A DNA stretch of 64,000 nucleotides from an uncultured Methanobrevibacter sp. (GCF_902774605.1 NZ_CACYJE010000007.1:1-64000); one strand, 5' to 3'. Shown: positions 8,205-17,164, counted from the first letter of the stretch. Program-made: numbers and translations. Notes: generated by a model not told the origin, from the letters alone.

Positions 8205-8969
8205 TTATAATTCTAAAGCTAATTTCTTATCATATATGTTGAACAGTATAACTCCGATTCCCAATGTTGTGAATGCAAATGCGCCTAAATACAATAGCAT
8301 TGAAACGTCTGGAAATGCACCGTATACGCATTGCCTAAAGCAGGTCATTGCACAGTATACCGGGTTTAATGTGAATAGTATCTGCACCTGTGTAGGCACA
8401 ATCTCAATCGGATAAAACATTGCGGAAGCATAAAGCAACACTAAAGTGAATACATTGTAGAGGTACCCAATATCTGAGAAATAAGTGTTGCACACTGCTA
8501 AAATCAATCCGACACCGAATATTAATATTACAAGCAATGCAACTGGGATTATTGTATATATCAATGTGAAATGGAATGGTGATCCGGTAATGAGCATCAC
8601 TCCGAATAATATGATTAATGAAATCAAAAAGTTAACAAATTCATAACATATCGAACTTGTGGCGAACATCCGTTTCGGAACGAAAATCTTCTTTAAAAGA
8701 TTCGCATTCTTCCGAATGGAATTCATTGCACCTTTGGTTCCATGAGTGTAGAAATCAAACATTAGCCTTCCGGCCAGATAGTAAACCGGATAATTCTCAA
8801 TGTTTCTACCGAACAGCATGGAAAAGATTGCGGTGAATACCAGCATGGTTAAAAGGGGATTGAAAAAACTCCATAGGATACCTAAAACTGAATCCTTATA
8901 CTTTGAAGTCAAATTCCTTTTAACCAGTTCGGTTAATAAAAATTTTTTTTCTGAAAACGTATCAAACAT
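8205..8969 (-). CDS. ABC-2 type polymer exporter permease (Wzm/TagG-like)
   Basis: Six-helix membrane protein that forms the channel for the ATPase encoded next to it. Hallmarks of the family are visible: the N-terminal amphipathic segment LTELVKRNLTSKYKDSVLGI with the FFNPLLTMLVF helix after it, an arginine-rich loop after the second helix, and the end VILFNIYDKKLALEL. The 254-residue length is normal. A TTG at 8981 would extend the reading frame by four residues, but the ATG at 8969 is the more likely start, with a weak GGTC element before it. It is the first gene of a three-gene operon (permease, ATPase, anchored protein). Confidence 0.9.
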   Translation of the reverse strand: MFDTFSEKKFLLTELVKRNLTSKYKDSVLGILWSFFNPLLTMLVFTAIFSMLFGRNIENYPVYYLAGRLMFDFYTHGTKGAMNSIRKNANLLKKIFVPKRMFATSSICYEFVNFLISLIILFGVMLITGSPFHFTLIYTIIPVALLVILIFGVGLILAVCNTYFSDIGYLYNVFTLVLLYASAMFYPIEIVPTQVQILFTLNPVYCAMTCFRQCVYGAFPDVSMLLYLGAFAFTTLGIGVILFNIYDKKLALEL

Positions 8970-9034
8970 TGTAATGACCAATATTTTTTCAATTTAACTT
9001 AATTTATATTAATATTTATTAATAAAGTTTTTAC

Positions 9035-9325
9035 TTATTTTCGCCTTCTGGCAAATTCCTCGAAGACTTCATCTAGCTCCACGCCTTTATATGCCAGGAG
9101 CAATAATGTGTGAAAAATCAAATCAACGGATTCATAAACAAGATTCTCATCGTTTTTGGAAGCAATCAACACTTCACCCGCTTCCTCAGCTATCTTTTCA
9201 AGAATCTTGTCTTCAGCCTTCTTGTCACTGTCCTTCATGATGTTGGAAGTGTATGAATCAATCGGATTGTCTCTTCTAGACTCCAGAACTTCATAAACTT
9301 CTCTTATAATCTTATCGTTATCCAT
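9035..9325 (-). CDS. hisE: Phosphoribosyl-ATP pyrophosphatase HisE
   Basis: Second step of histidine synthesis, splitting pyrophosphate from phosphoribosyl-ATP in the cytoplasm. The 96-residue protein is the normal size for a stand-alone HisE, with the all-alpha MazG-like core and the magnesium-binding acidic helix [13 protein letters not shown], followed by [14 protein letters not shown]. Its ATG overlaps the stop codon of the CBS-domain gene by one base (TAATG), so the two genes are translationally coupled. No other his genes are in the window. Confidence 0.95.
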   Translation of the reverse strand: MDNDKIIREVYEVLESRRDNPIDSYTSNIMKDSDKKAEDKILEKIAEEAGEVLIASKNDENLVYESVDLIFHTLLLLAYKGVELDEVFEEFARRRK

Positions 9326-10131
9326 TAATCATCACCTTTTGACTCTTGATCCTGTAAGCTTTCTGTAAGTGCTATTAACGGATGCTTATCATCATCAATG
9401 ATTTCAATATCATCAAAATTGAATATTCCCGCTTTATCTGCTGTTTTTTCCATTCCTAACTTAATGTCCTTGCCTAAATCAACAACATATGAATCGACGG
9501 TTTCGTAACCTCTTTGCGCTGAGGCAACTGCCCTGTGGTGACCGTCAACAAGAATCCATCTCTCACCAGTCTTAACGACTATTGCAGGTTCGGCCAATCC
9601 CTTTTCCAATTCATAGGCTCTGCCTTCAAGCTCATCTGCATAAACCCTGTCCTGTGTTGGTCTCAATTTATTGGTTTCAACACGCATATGCCTCAAGGTG
9701 GTCTTGATGCCGTATAGCTGTTCCATGGTCTTTTTGAAGTACTCAACCTTATTGGGTGTTGACCTTTCAATGTGTGACCTGACCATGTCGGTGTTTGTGA
9801 TGATGCCGACTAATGCCCCATCACCGTCAACGACAGGCATTCGGGATATGCCTCTTCTAAACATTACTCTTGAAGCGTCATTGATTGACAAGTCCTGATT
9901 TGCAACGACTAGCTTAGTACTCATAATTCCTGAAACTGTTTCAGCCCATTCCTTAGCGACGATGTCGAATGCAGTTACCATGCCCACTAGCTTATTGTTG
10001 TCAACAACAGGGTAACTGTTGTGATGACTTTCCTTCATCAACTCTATTATTTTTTCAGTTTCAGTATCCGGGGAAACACTAATAACATTTTTGGTCATGT
10101 AATCTTTAACAAAAGATTTCTTCTCGCCCAT
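9325..10131 (-). CDS. Two-CBS protein with C-terminal ParB-like domain
   Basis: A 268-residue cytosolic protein. Residues about 8-60 and 70-125 are two CBS motifs, which usually bind adenosine nucleotides as energy or cofactor sensors ([21 protein letters not shown] at the start, [14 protein letters not shown] at the end of the pair). From about residue 155 a ParB/Srx-like fold follows with [20 protein letters not shown] and the motif [20 protein letters not shown], which in ParB proteins surrounds a nucleotide-binding site. It starts 18 bp after gatB and overlaps hisE, so it is in a gatB-CBS-hisE unit. I do not know its reaction; a nucleotide-sensing kinase or regulator is possible. Confidence 0.85.
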   Translation of the reverse strand: MGEKKSFVKDYMTKNVISVSPDTETEKIIELMKESHHNSYPVVDNNKLVGMVTAFDIVAKEWAETVSGIMSTKLVVANQDLSINDASRVMFRRGISRMPVVDGDGALVGIITNTDMVRSHIERSTPNKVEYFKKTMEQLYGIKTTLRHMRVETNKLRPTQDRVYADELEGRAYELEKGLAEPAIVVKTGERWILVDGHHRAVASAQRGYETVDSYVVDLGKDIKLGMEKTADKAGIFNFDDIEIIDDDKHPLIALTESLQDQESKGDD

Positions 10132-10149
10132 GCAGTCTTCCTCCCGGAT

Positions 10150-11502
10150 TTATTCAATATTCTCTTTTAAAAGTTTAACAGTTTCTCCAGGGTCGGCTTT
10201 TCCACGAGTTAATCTCATGACTTGACCCACTAGGAAGTTAAGGGATGCTTTTTGACCATCCAGATAATCCTGCACGGCTTTTGGATTTTCATCGATTGCC
10301 TGTTTTACAGCAGCAAGCACTTCATCGTCTTTCACAACACCAAGCAATCCTAATTCCTCAGCAATTGCTTTAGGTGACTTGTCATTGTTTGGCATTTGCT
10401 CGATGATTTTATGGCCTGCCTTGGCGGTAATTTCCTTATCCTGAAGCATTTTTAAAAATTCAATTAAATCGGAGGAGGTTATTCCGCTGTCTGCAAAGTC
10501 TAACTTGTTATAGGATAATACTCTTTTCAATTCATCCCTCATGACTTTTGATGCGAACTTGGAATCGACTTCTTTTACAACTTCCTCGTAAGCGATTGCA
10601 AGATCCAGTTCTGAAGTCAATACCTTAGCGGATTCCTCATCGATGTCATAATCTTCAACAAATCTTTTAACCTTATTGTGAGGAGCTTCCGGCATGGTGT
10701 CAAGAATCCTTTGGATGGTTTCATCGGAAATCTTCATCGGTGGAAGGTCAGGGTCAGTTATGAACCTGTAATCGTCAGCGTCTTCCTTCATCCTCATACC
10801 TACAGTGATCATTTGGCTTTCAAGGTATGCACGGGTTTCCTGTTTGACTTCAACTCCTCTTTTCATGAGGTTTTTCTGCCTGATAAGTTCGAATTTCAAT
10901 GCCTTGTATGCTCCCTTGATGGAGTTGACGTTTTTCATTTCCACCCTGTTTCCTCCGTTGATGGATATGTTAACGTCTGCCCTCATGGTACCTTCACCAC
11001 GTGCTCCTCCACTGTACTGGAGAACGCGTATCAATTCTTTCAGGAAGTTCCTTGCCTCTTCAGGGGACTTAATGTCCGGTTCGGTTACGATTTCAACCAG
11101 CGGGATTCCGGAACGGTTGAAGTTAACGGTACCTCTGTCAGGTTTGAATTGGCCTGGGTCTTCTTCCGCGTGGATTTCACGGATTCTGATTCCGTTCAAT
11201 TCACCGTTGATTCCGATAGGAACTGAAGTTCTCTGATAGCCTGACGGCAAGTCAGGGTAATCGTAATGCTTTCTCATGAAGTATATTACGTCTTGGTCTA
11301 TTTCACAGTTGAGCATTAAAGCGATCATCAATGCGTTTTCCAATGCTTTAATGTTTGTTGGATGTGGTTTTGCACCTGGCTGATTAAGACAAACTGGGCA
11401 TATGTTTGAGTTAATAGGTGCGTCCTGATAGTTTGTAGGACAATCACAGAATAATTTTGATTCGGTTTCTAATTGTACGTGGATTTCAAGTCCACACATC
11501 AT
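10150..11502 (-). CDS. gatB: Asp-tRNA(Asn)/Glu-tRNA(Gln) amidotransferase subunit B
   Basis: GatB with GatA and GatC amidates misacylated Asp-tRNA or Glu-tRNA; in archaea the GatCAB form mainly makes Asn-tRNA(Asn). The 450-residue protein has CGLEIHVQLET at the start, a zinc site C19/C21/C35/C38, the kinase core with MRKHYDYPDLPSGYQ and EEDPGQ, and a C-terminal YqeY-like helical domain ending in NFLVGQVMRLTRGKADP. The first in-frame ATG is at 11502, but the strong AGGAGG ribosome site lies about 25 bases upstream, directly before in-frame ATT codons; the real start may be further upstream than annotated. Confidence 0.97.
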   Translation of the reverse strand: MMCGLEIHVQLETESKLFCDCPTNYQDAPINSNICPVCLNQPGAKPHPTNIKALENALMIALMLNCEIDQDVIYFMRKHYDYPDLPSGYQRTSVPIGINGELNGIRIREIHAEEDPGQFKPDRGTVNFNRSGIPLVEIVTEPDIKSPEEARNFLKELIRVLQYSGGARGEGTMRADVNISINGGNRVEMKNVNSIKGAYKALKFELIRQKNLMKRGVEVKQETRAYLESQMITVGMRMKEDADDYRFITDPDLPPMKISDETIQRILDTMPEAPHNKVKRFVEDYDIDEESAKVLTSELDLAIAYEEVVKEVDSKFASKVMRDELKRVLSYNKLDFADSGITSSDLIEFLKMLQDKEITAKAGHKIIEQMPNNDKSPKAIAEELGLLGVVKDDEVLAAVKQAIDENPKAVQDYLDGQKASLNFLVGQVMRLTRGKADPGETVKLLKENIE

Positions 11503-11653
11503 ATCGACATCGTCACTAATAATAATTCCTCCTTATGGGATAATTTTTTATATTATCACTATATTTGTTTAATTTAATTTATAAATATATGTTAAAAATA
11601 GTGGTTTTGGAAGATGTTTCAAAAGATAAAAAAAGAATTAAATAATTAATGAA

Positions 11654-12421
11654 TTAGTTTTCAAATTCATCAATTAGTTTTTGAGCCTGCTGCCAATCGT
11701 TATGGTCGTCGATTTCAGTCCATTTGAGTCCGTTGGTTAGCACATAGTCGATTGGGGTTTCGGCACTTAATGTCCTGTATGCGAAGTCGTAATAGTTTTG
11801 CTCATCCTCGCTCATCAGGTCTTCAAGTATGCTGTTGAATTTTGAAAGGTCCTTTGAGGCAACCTTTGAAACGCCGATGAATTCTCCGGTGGAACTTGGA
11901 ATGTCGATTCCCTTGCCTATCTCCTTGATGGTTCCGTTGGCGATGCTTTTATCCTCATTGAAGCTTTCGTTTTCAATGATCAGTTTGAATGACTCCTCAT
12001 TCAAGTCCTTGTAGTTGTCAACAATCAGGCTGGTGTTTTCCCTTTCGGCTATTCTTGTTATGATTTCAGGGTCGACAACATTGTCCCCATTGATGAGTAT
12101 GAAATCGTCGCCGCCGTTTTCTTCAATGTGCTTGCTTGCAAGATATGTTGACACTGAAGTGTTGGTCACGTCATATCTCTCGTTTTCAATTATCTCAATG
12201 CTGATGTCATATTTCTCTTCAAGGGTTGGGGTGAATTCAACCACTTTTTCCTTGTTGTAGCCTACGATTACTATGAATTCATTGATGTTCTCGTTCATCA
12301 GGTTCCTAATCATCCTTTCAAGCAGGGTCATGTCGTTGATTTCAAGCAATGGCTTTGGCCTGTCTTTTGTAAGGGGCATTAGTCTAGAACCCATTCCTGC
12401 TGATAAAATTACTCCGATCAT
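11654..12421 (-). CDS. LicC/inositol-phosphate-type nucleotidyltransferase
   Basis: Transfers a nucleotide from an NTP (in this subgroup often CTP) to a phosphorylated sugar, polyol or choline. The 255-residue protein is a single NTP-transferase domain: GVILSAGMGSRLMPLTKDRPKPLL at the N-terminus with the G-x-G-x-R loop and the conserved lysine, INGDNVV for the metal aspartate near residue 110, and a second metal-region signature WTEIDDHNDW near the C-terminus, typical of LicC-like enzymes. It lies 15 bp after gpsA on the same strand, so CDP-glycerol or a related activated polyol is a plausible product. This substrate is inferred. Confidence 0.85.
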   Translation of the reverse strand: MIGVILSAGMGSRLMPLTKDRPKPLLEINDMTLLERMIRNLMNENINEFIVIVGYNKEKVVEFTPTLEEKYDISIEIIENERYDVTNTSVSTYLASKHIEENGGDDFILINGDNVVDPEIITRIAERENTSLIVDNYKDLNEESFKLIIENESFNEDKSIANGTIKEIGKGIDIPSSTGEFIGVSKVASKDLSKFNSILEDLMSEDEQNYYDFAYRTLSAETPIDYVLTNGLKWTEIDDHNDWQQAQKLIDEFEN

Positions 12422-12436
12422 ATTATTTCACCTTCT

Positions 12437-13408
12437 TTATTCAATTGTCTCCCATAATTTATTAAACGCCTTTATAGGGGCTTGCTTGTCGATAATAACG
12501 TTATAAACAAAATTCACAATGTCGCTGTGTATACTGTTGTTGTCGCAGATGTCCTTGACTGCCCTTATTGAATTCTTTCCTTCAAAAACGATTCCGCTCG
12601 CCACTTCGTCAATGATCAGTCTTTGGCCGTACAGTATTCCAAGGGTATGGTTTCTGCTTTCGAATGATGTTGAAGTCAAAATCAGGTCTCCAAAACCGCA
12701 GTACTCATGTGCGGTATCGGAGTTTCCTCCAAAGGACTCGATGATTCTGATTGTGTCGATGAATCCTCGTGTCAGGATGCTGTATCTTGCATTCTCATTG
12801 ATGTTCATTCCTTCACAGATTCCATTGGCAATTGCATTCACGTTTTTCAAAACACCGCAAAGCTCAATTCCCTTGATGTCATCAATGATCTTCACCTTGA
12901 ACTGTTTGGTTGCCAACACTTCCTTAACCTTCCTTGAATTCTCAGGGTTTCTGGATGAGATGTTGGTCACAGTCGGCTGGTTCAGCATTATCTCGGAGGC
13001 GAAATTCGGTCCGGACAATGCGACGTAATTCTCATCGAAATACTCGGATATCAAATCTCCCATGGTTTTCAGTGAAGGATACTCTATTCCTTTTGCGGTA
13101 GTGACAAGTATTGTATCGTTGCTTATCACTTCTTTAAGATTCTTCAAAGTGTCCCTGAATGCGGAAGAAGGTATTGCCAAAAAGATTATTTCGCAATTCT
13201 TCAAGTCATCAACGTCGACTGTAGCCTTTATGTTTTCCTTTAGTTTTTGGCTTGGATAGTACTGGGTATTATACCTCTTATTATTGATATCATCGCATAA
13301 TTCCTGTTTTCTAACATGCAATAATACTTCATTAACGTTTTCACTCATTATCTGTGCGATGGCGGTACCTAGGGAACCTGCACCAATCACACCTACATTT
13401 AAGGTCAT
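12437..13408 (-). CDS. gpsA: Bacterial-type sn-glycerol-3-phosphate dehydrogenase GpsA
   Basis: NAD(P)-dependent enzyme that reduces dihydroxyacetone phosphate to sn-glycerol-3-phosphate. The 323-residue protein has the Rossmann motif VGVIGAGSLGTAIA at residues 5-18, ATTAKGIEYPS-like substrate loop, ALSGPNFASEI, the catalytic lysine region GVLKNVNAIANGICEGMN and CGFGDLILTSTS. Archaeal membrane lipids use the opposite enantiomer made by EgsA, so a GpsA here probably feeds another product; the nucleotidyltransferase gene downstream suggests an activated glycerol phosphate for a surface polymer. A bacterial origin by transfer is likely but not shown. Confidence 0.92.
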   Translation of the reverse strand: MTLNVGVIGAGSLGTAIAQIMSENVNEVLLHVRKQELCDDINNKRYNTQYYPSQKLKENIKATVDVDDLKNCEIIFLAIPSSAFRDTLKNLKEVISNDTILVTTAKGIEYPSLKTMGDLISEYFDENYVALSGPNFASEIMLNQPTVTNISSRNPENSRKVKEVLATKQFKVKIIDDIKGIELCGVLKNVNAIANGICEGMNINENARYSILTRGFIDTIRIIESFGGNSDTAHEYCGFGDLILTSTSFESRNHTLGILYGQRLIIDEVASGIVFEGKNSIRAVKDICDNNSIHSDIVNFVYNVIIDKQAPIKAFNKLWETIE

Positions 13409-13443
13409 TTAAACACCTGCAATAATTAGTTATATATTCTATA

Positions 13444-14961
13444 TTATGCTTTACATTTATTATTAAATTTTCTTTTAATCGTCCTGGAATAATCATTGAG
13501 AATTTTTTCATCAAGATAACTTCCCAATCCAAGTTCAGCCTCGACACTCTTCAAATCATCGAGGCTGAGCGTTTCAAGGCTTTTTTCAATGTCAATCCTC
13601 TTCAACACCCTTTTGGTGTAAGGCCTTTTTGAATCAAGAAACGCAATGCTTTTAAGAAACGACTTGACCAGCGGACTGTTTAAAACAAGCATTGTGACGT
13701 ATGCGGAATCATGATCGTCAAAGGATAGGAAGTAACATGTGTCATCCAGCATGAATGTCTTGTCAGTGTAGACAAGCGAGAAGATGGGGCTCTTGTAAAA
13801 GCCTGAAACCGCCACCTTGTACTTTTTGAATGAATAGTCTCCAATTCCGAAAATGCTGAAGTCCGGCTTGCCATTGTATATTGAGCTTTTGCGCTTGTCA
13901 AAATGCTCCTTGTTATTGTTCAAATACTTCCAGGTTTCAGGAGCTTCATCTTCAATGTAGGAAGTGTCCTGATTTATTCTTTTTTGGGTTATTATGATGT
14001 ACTTTGAGGTTTCAGTGATTATGGGCCTCTTGACCTGGCTGCTTTTAAGCAGGGGGTATACTAAAGAGGTTTCGATGGATAATTTATTCCCATTTTTATT
14101 GAAGAGGCTCCCGTCAACACAATCAAGCTCCATTATGCCTGAGCAGTCATGCTTGACGCCCTGCCTCCACTCGAAAACGCATTCACCGTCAATGTCTGGA
14201 ACATCGTCAATGTTGGAGTAGAAATTGCCGCCCTTAAAGCCGAACCTGTACAGTGTCTTATTCGGGTTTGAAAGGTCTGAAACTCCGCAGGCCATGTCGG
14301 TTAATGTGGATCCTCCAAATTGAAGGACAAGAAGGCACGCTTCAGCATCAATCCTGAAAACTCTTGAAGAGTCAAAGTTCAATTGCCGGATGAAGCTATA
14401 CTTGGTGTTGGTTTCTATCAGATCCTTGAAGATGTTTCTCACAACAATTTTCTTGCACAATAATGCGATTGTTGTGTTGGTTGCTTTGAATTCGGTGATG
14501 ATTTTGCGGATGATTGCCTCTGAAATGTCAAAGTTGCTGTCCCCTGTCATGGCGTCGATGGCCATTTCGTTTCGATAATTGGATTTTTCGGGAAGGTTGG
14601 TTGAGTTCAGTTTTGACAATTCGGTATTGGTTGCCCATGGCGGATTTCCAATTATTAAAATGTTTTTGCTTTTGTCGATATTGTCGAATTTGAATTTGAA
14701 AATGTCCTCGTTAATCAGTGTTAAATTGGGGATTGTTTCATCAACTTCTTTTAATTTGGCCGGGTCAATGTCAATACCATACAATTCTTCATATGGCAGT
14801 GATTCGGATGCGCTTTTTAGAAAGTTTCCAATGCCGCAGGTCGGTTCAATAATGATTTCAGGCATTATTTTTAACTCGTTTTTCAGATATTCGCATATGG
14901 TGTCTGTGAAAAATAATGGAGTCTGGTAATCGCCGAATTCCTTCCTATTGAATTTTTCCAT
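13444..14961 (-). CDS. N6-adenine DNA methyltransferase of a type II R-M system
   Basis: Methylates adenine in its target sequence and so protects host DNA from the linked nuclease. The 505-residue protein has AdoMet motif I IEPTCGIGNFL at residues 38-48, acidic motif II (YGIDIDP), and catalytic motif IV NPPW at 106-109; the order is that of gamma-class or type IIG-like enzymes. The C-terminal half, with AVSGFYKSPIFSLVYTDKTF, should be the target-recognition domain. Its start overlaps the end of the restriction gene, so nuclease and methylase are translationally coupled. gpsA begins 35 bp downstream. The recognition sequence cannot be read from the protein. Confidence 0.9.
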   Translation of the reverse strand: MEKFNRKEFGDYQTPLFFTDTICEYLKNELKIMPEIIIEPTCGIGNFLKSASESLPYEELYGIDIDPAKLKEVDETIPNLTLINEDIFKFKFDNIDKSKNILIIGNPPWATNTELSKLNSTNLPEKSNYRNEMAIDAMTGDSNFDISEAIIRKIITEFKATNTTIALLCKKIVVRNIFKDLIETNTKYSFIRQLNFDSSRVFRIDAEACLLVLQFGGSTLTDMACGVSDLSNPNKTLYRFGFKGGNFYSNIDDVPDIDGECVFEWRQGVKHDCSGIMELDCVDGSLFNKNGNKLSIETSLVYPLLKSSQVKRPIITETSKYIIITQKRINQDTSYIEDEAPETWKYLNNNKEHFDKRKSSIYNGKPDFSIFGIGDYSFKKYKVAVSGFYKSPIFSLVYTDKTFMLDDTCYFLSFDDHDSAYVTMLVLNSPLVKSFLKSIAFLDSKRPYTKRVLKRIDIEKSLETLSLDDLKSVEAELGLGSYLDEKILNDYSRTIKRKFNNKCKA

Positions 14962-15601
14962 GCTTGCACTTCCCGTTAAGTTGATCTTTAAAATTTATCG
15001 CATTACTATATTTCAATCTCCATTGCAATGCGTTTGAGATTGTCAGATAACCTTGTTTTGGAGGATTGGACATTATCTTTTTAGCAAGGTTTTCTAAAAT
15101 TTCTTTGTCGCCAGGAATATTTTTCTCATTTAAAAGATTAATAATTTCCTTTTCACTGGCTCCCTTGCAGAGTAACCTTCTTAATCTTTTTGTTAAGTTA
15201 TAGTCTGCAGTTTTTTCCGATGTGATAAAGATGCAATGCTTGAATTTGAGGAAACATTGATTGTTGATTTCTCTTTTTTTGTAGACGAAAAGAAGGATGT
15301 TGTAACCTAACCCATAGATTTTTTGTTCTATATTCTTGAAGGGGGATGAACTTTGGGGTTTTTTGGTTGAAGTTACTTTAATGTCGGTGTTGATGTGTGG
15401 GTCGGGAAAATCTATTCCTTTGGCACTTGAACCAATATTGAATTCATATTTCCTTTTAAGATAATTTTTAAATTCATGTTCGATATAAGTTCCAATGCGT
15501 TTTCCGTCACTGACTCCGAGTAATTCCGGATGGGATTTTTGACTTTCAAGCTTGGTGAAGTTTTCTGCTTCTCTGATCAATATTTCTAATGATAATTTCA
15601 T
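14945..15601 (-). CDS. Type II restriction endonuclease, PD-(D/E)xK type
   Basis: A 218-residue protein that I take as the partner nuclease of the overlapping methyltransferase. A PD-(D/E)xK site is readable: GIDFPD at residues 62-67 and TDIKVTS at 72-78, giving P66-D67 and D73-x-K75. The N-terminal helix LEILIREAENFTKLESQKSH and the C-terminal region QGYLTISNALQWRL probably contribute to dimerisation and DNA binding. The ATG at 15601 is preferred; a GTG at 15610 would add three residues. The 17-bp overlap with the methylase places the nuclease first, an order that normally needs a control on nuclease level. Confidence 0.8.
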   Translation of the reverse strand: MKLSLEILIREAENFTKLESQKSHPELLGVSDGKRIGTYIEHEFKNYLKRKYEFNIGSSAKGIDFPDPHINTDIKVTSTKKPQSSSPFKNIEQKIYGLGYNILLFVYKKREINNQCFLKFKHCIFITSEKTADYNLTKRLRRLLCKGASEKEIINLLNEKNIPGDKEILENLAKKIMSNPPKQGYLTISNALQWRLKYSNAINFKDQLNGKCKHGKIQ

Positions 15602-15839
15602 TTTAACCACATTTTTGATAATTTAAAAGTTTCATCAGCTATCTTTCAATGATTATTCGTTTCATGCTGTGGCTGTGGTTGGATTTTAATGAAATTTTTA
15701 ATATTTAAAAATTCAATTCAAATATTTATTTGGCATATTATTTAAACTTATTTCCAATAAAAAAGAAGTATATAAAGATATTAATTAATTAAGTAATTAT
15801 ACTATTGTTATATGCATAAATAAATATTTTAAATTAATA

Positions 15840-16820
15840 TCAATATTTATTTTTCAAGGATTCCTTGACATATCTTTTGATGAACTTGTCCAGGTCAGGT
15901 GAGACTTCGCTATGTTTAGGCCCCAGTTGGCTTTTGTCTGTGAATGTTCCTTTCAGTTCACGTCCTGCCCATTTGACTTCCTCTTCAACTCTCTTGCCGT
16001 ATTTTGTTCCAAACATTTTGAACAATGGGAATTTTGTTATTCCGTTGGCTCCGCTCAAGATTAGTATTCCGATGTTTGCAAGATTGTCGATCCATGTTCC
16101 GCAGATTATTTCGATTTCAGGAAATGCCAGTCTGACCTGAGCCACTACCTGGGCATAGTATAGTGAAGCCGGCTGTGATGAGTTTGCATAGATGGTTTCC
16201 TTATGTGGATTCAGGGAGTAGAATATCACTCGGTCTATCTTATGGTCCTTTATGTAGTCTATGATGTAGTTTACATCATCCAGTGTTTCTCCGAGTCCTA
16301 GGATTATTGTTATTGCCTTTTTGAATCCTAAATCGTTTGCTGTATCTAACATATTGCTTATGTCATCCAACTTTTTGGATGGGCAGACTTTTTCATGGAT
16401 TTCGGGGTTTGCAACTTCTACTGCACCTGTTATTCCGGTGATTTCTGATCCGTATTCATCCAGCTCATCGGTTATTCCGGTGTTTAGCCATACGCCTTGT
16501 CCGGTAATGTCTTTTATGGTTGTGGCTATTTGCTTGATTTCCTGTGTCGTGAATGATTCGTATCCGCCGGATAGGAATTCAATGTTCCAGTCTAGGCGTT
16601 TGCACATTTCGGCTTCTGCAAAGATGTTGCTGGTGTTTCTTCTTGCTTTGTGAGGGTCTTTGATTTTGTTTTTTTGTGTTGACATGTAGCAGAATGCACA
16701 GTCTCCCTTGTCACACCACCATGATAGGAATATCGCTCTTTCGAGAGTTATTAGATTGCCATGTTTGTCTAGCGTTGTTTTGTTGGCTTTTTTTATTAAG
16801 TCAAATATGTCAGTATCCAT
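15840..16820 (-). CDS. Radical SAM protein (BioB/HmdB-like)
   Basis: A 326-residue radical SAM enzyme. The cluster cysteines are C36, C41 and C44 in WWCDKGDCAFCYMS, a C-x4-C-x2-C spacing that differs from the usual C-x3-C-x2-C. A GGYESFT segment stands for the SAM-binding GGE motif, and GLGETLDDVNYIIDYI matches the conserved strand-loop of BioB, HydE and HmdB relatives. Methanogens carry several such proteins, some acting on hydrogenase or pterin cofactors, but no substrate can be assigned here. It is a single gene, upstream of which begins the tRNA cluster on the opposite strand. Confidence 0.85.
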   Translation of the reverse strand: MDTDIFDLIKKANKTTLDKHGNLITLERAIFLSWWCDKGDCAFCYMSTQKNKIKDPHKARRNTSNIFAEAEMCKRLDWNIEFLSGGYESFTTQEIKQIATTIKDITGQGVWLNTGITDELDEYGSEITGITGAVEVANPEIHEKVCPSKKLDDISNMLDTANDLGFKKAITIILGLGETLDDVNYIIDYIKDHKIDRVIFYSLNPHKETIYANSSQPASLYYAQVVAQVRLAFPEIEIICGTWIDNLANIGILILSGANGITKFPLFKMFGTKYGKRVEEEVKWAGRELKGTFTDKSQLGPKHSEVSPDLDKFIKRYVKESLKNKY

Positions 16821-17012
16821 GTGAGTACTTTTGTTCCTTAAAGTTTATATACTAGTTTGAATTAATAATTGTATAGATTTGATTTTTCTTATCAAATAAG
16901 TTCAAAAACCAAAAGCTTTATATACTATGTAATGCAAAGTTATTATTACTGTTTAAAGTCTTTTGATTATTAATCATGGGTTTTATTTGGTTAAGTTAGA
17001 TGGGTGTCTCAT

Positions 17013-17085
<73 letters not shown>

Positions 17086-17090
17086 CTTTT

Positions 17091-17164
17091 GGGCCCATAG
17101 CTTAGCCAGGTAGAGCGTCCGGCTCATAACCGGAAGGTCATGGGTTCGAACCCCATTGGGCCCA
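17091..17164 (+). tRNA. tRNA with CAT anticodon (Met elongator or Ile2)
   Basis: Acceptor GGGCCCA/TGGGCCC, anticodon loop CTCATAA, T arm GGTTCGAACC, discriminator A17164. The anticodon stem TCCGG/CCGGA lacks the three stacked G-C pairs of initiators, so this is not the initiator. A GGGCCC acceptor is typical of archaeal tRNA-Ile, so it could be the AUA-reading Ile2 whose C34 becomes agmatidine. Confidence 0.93.

Noticed and set aside
10678-11236. Two long plus-strand frames of 143-182 residues opposite gatB.
   Set aside because: No family resemblance, no ribosome site, and gatB is conserved over the same bases.
15611-15839. The 229-bp gap between the restriction gene and the radical SAM gene.
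   Set aside because: A+T-rich with TATA-like stretches but no convincing gene, hairpin or repeat.
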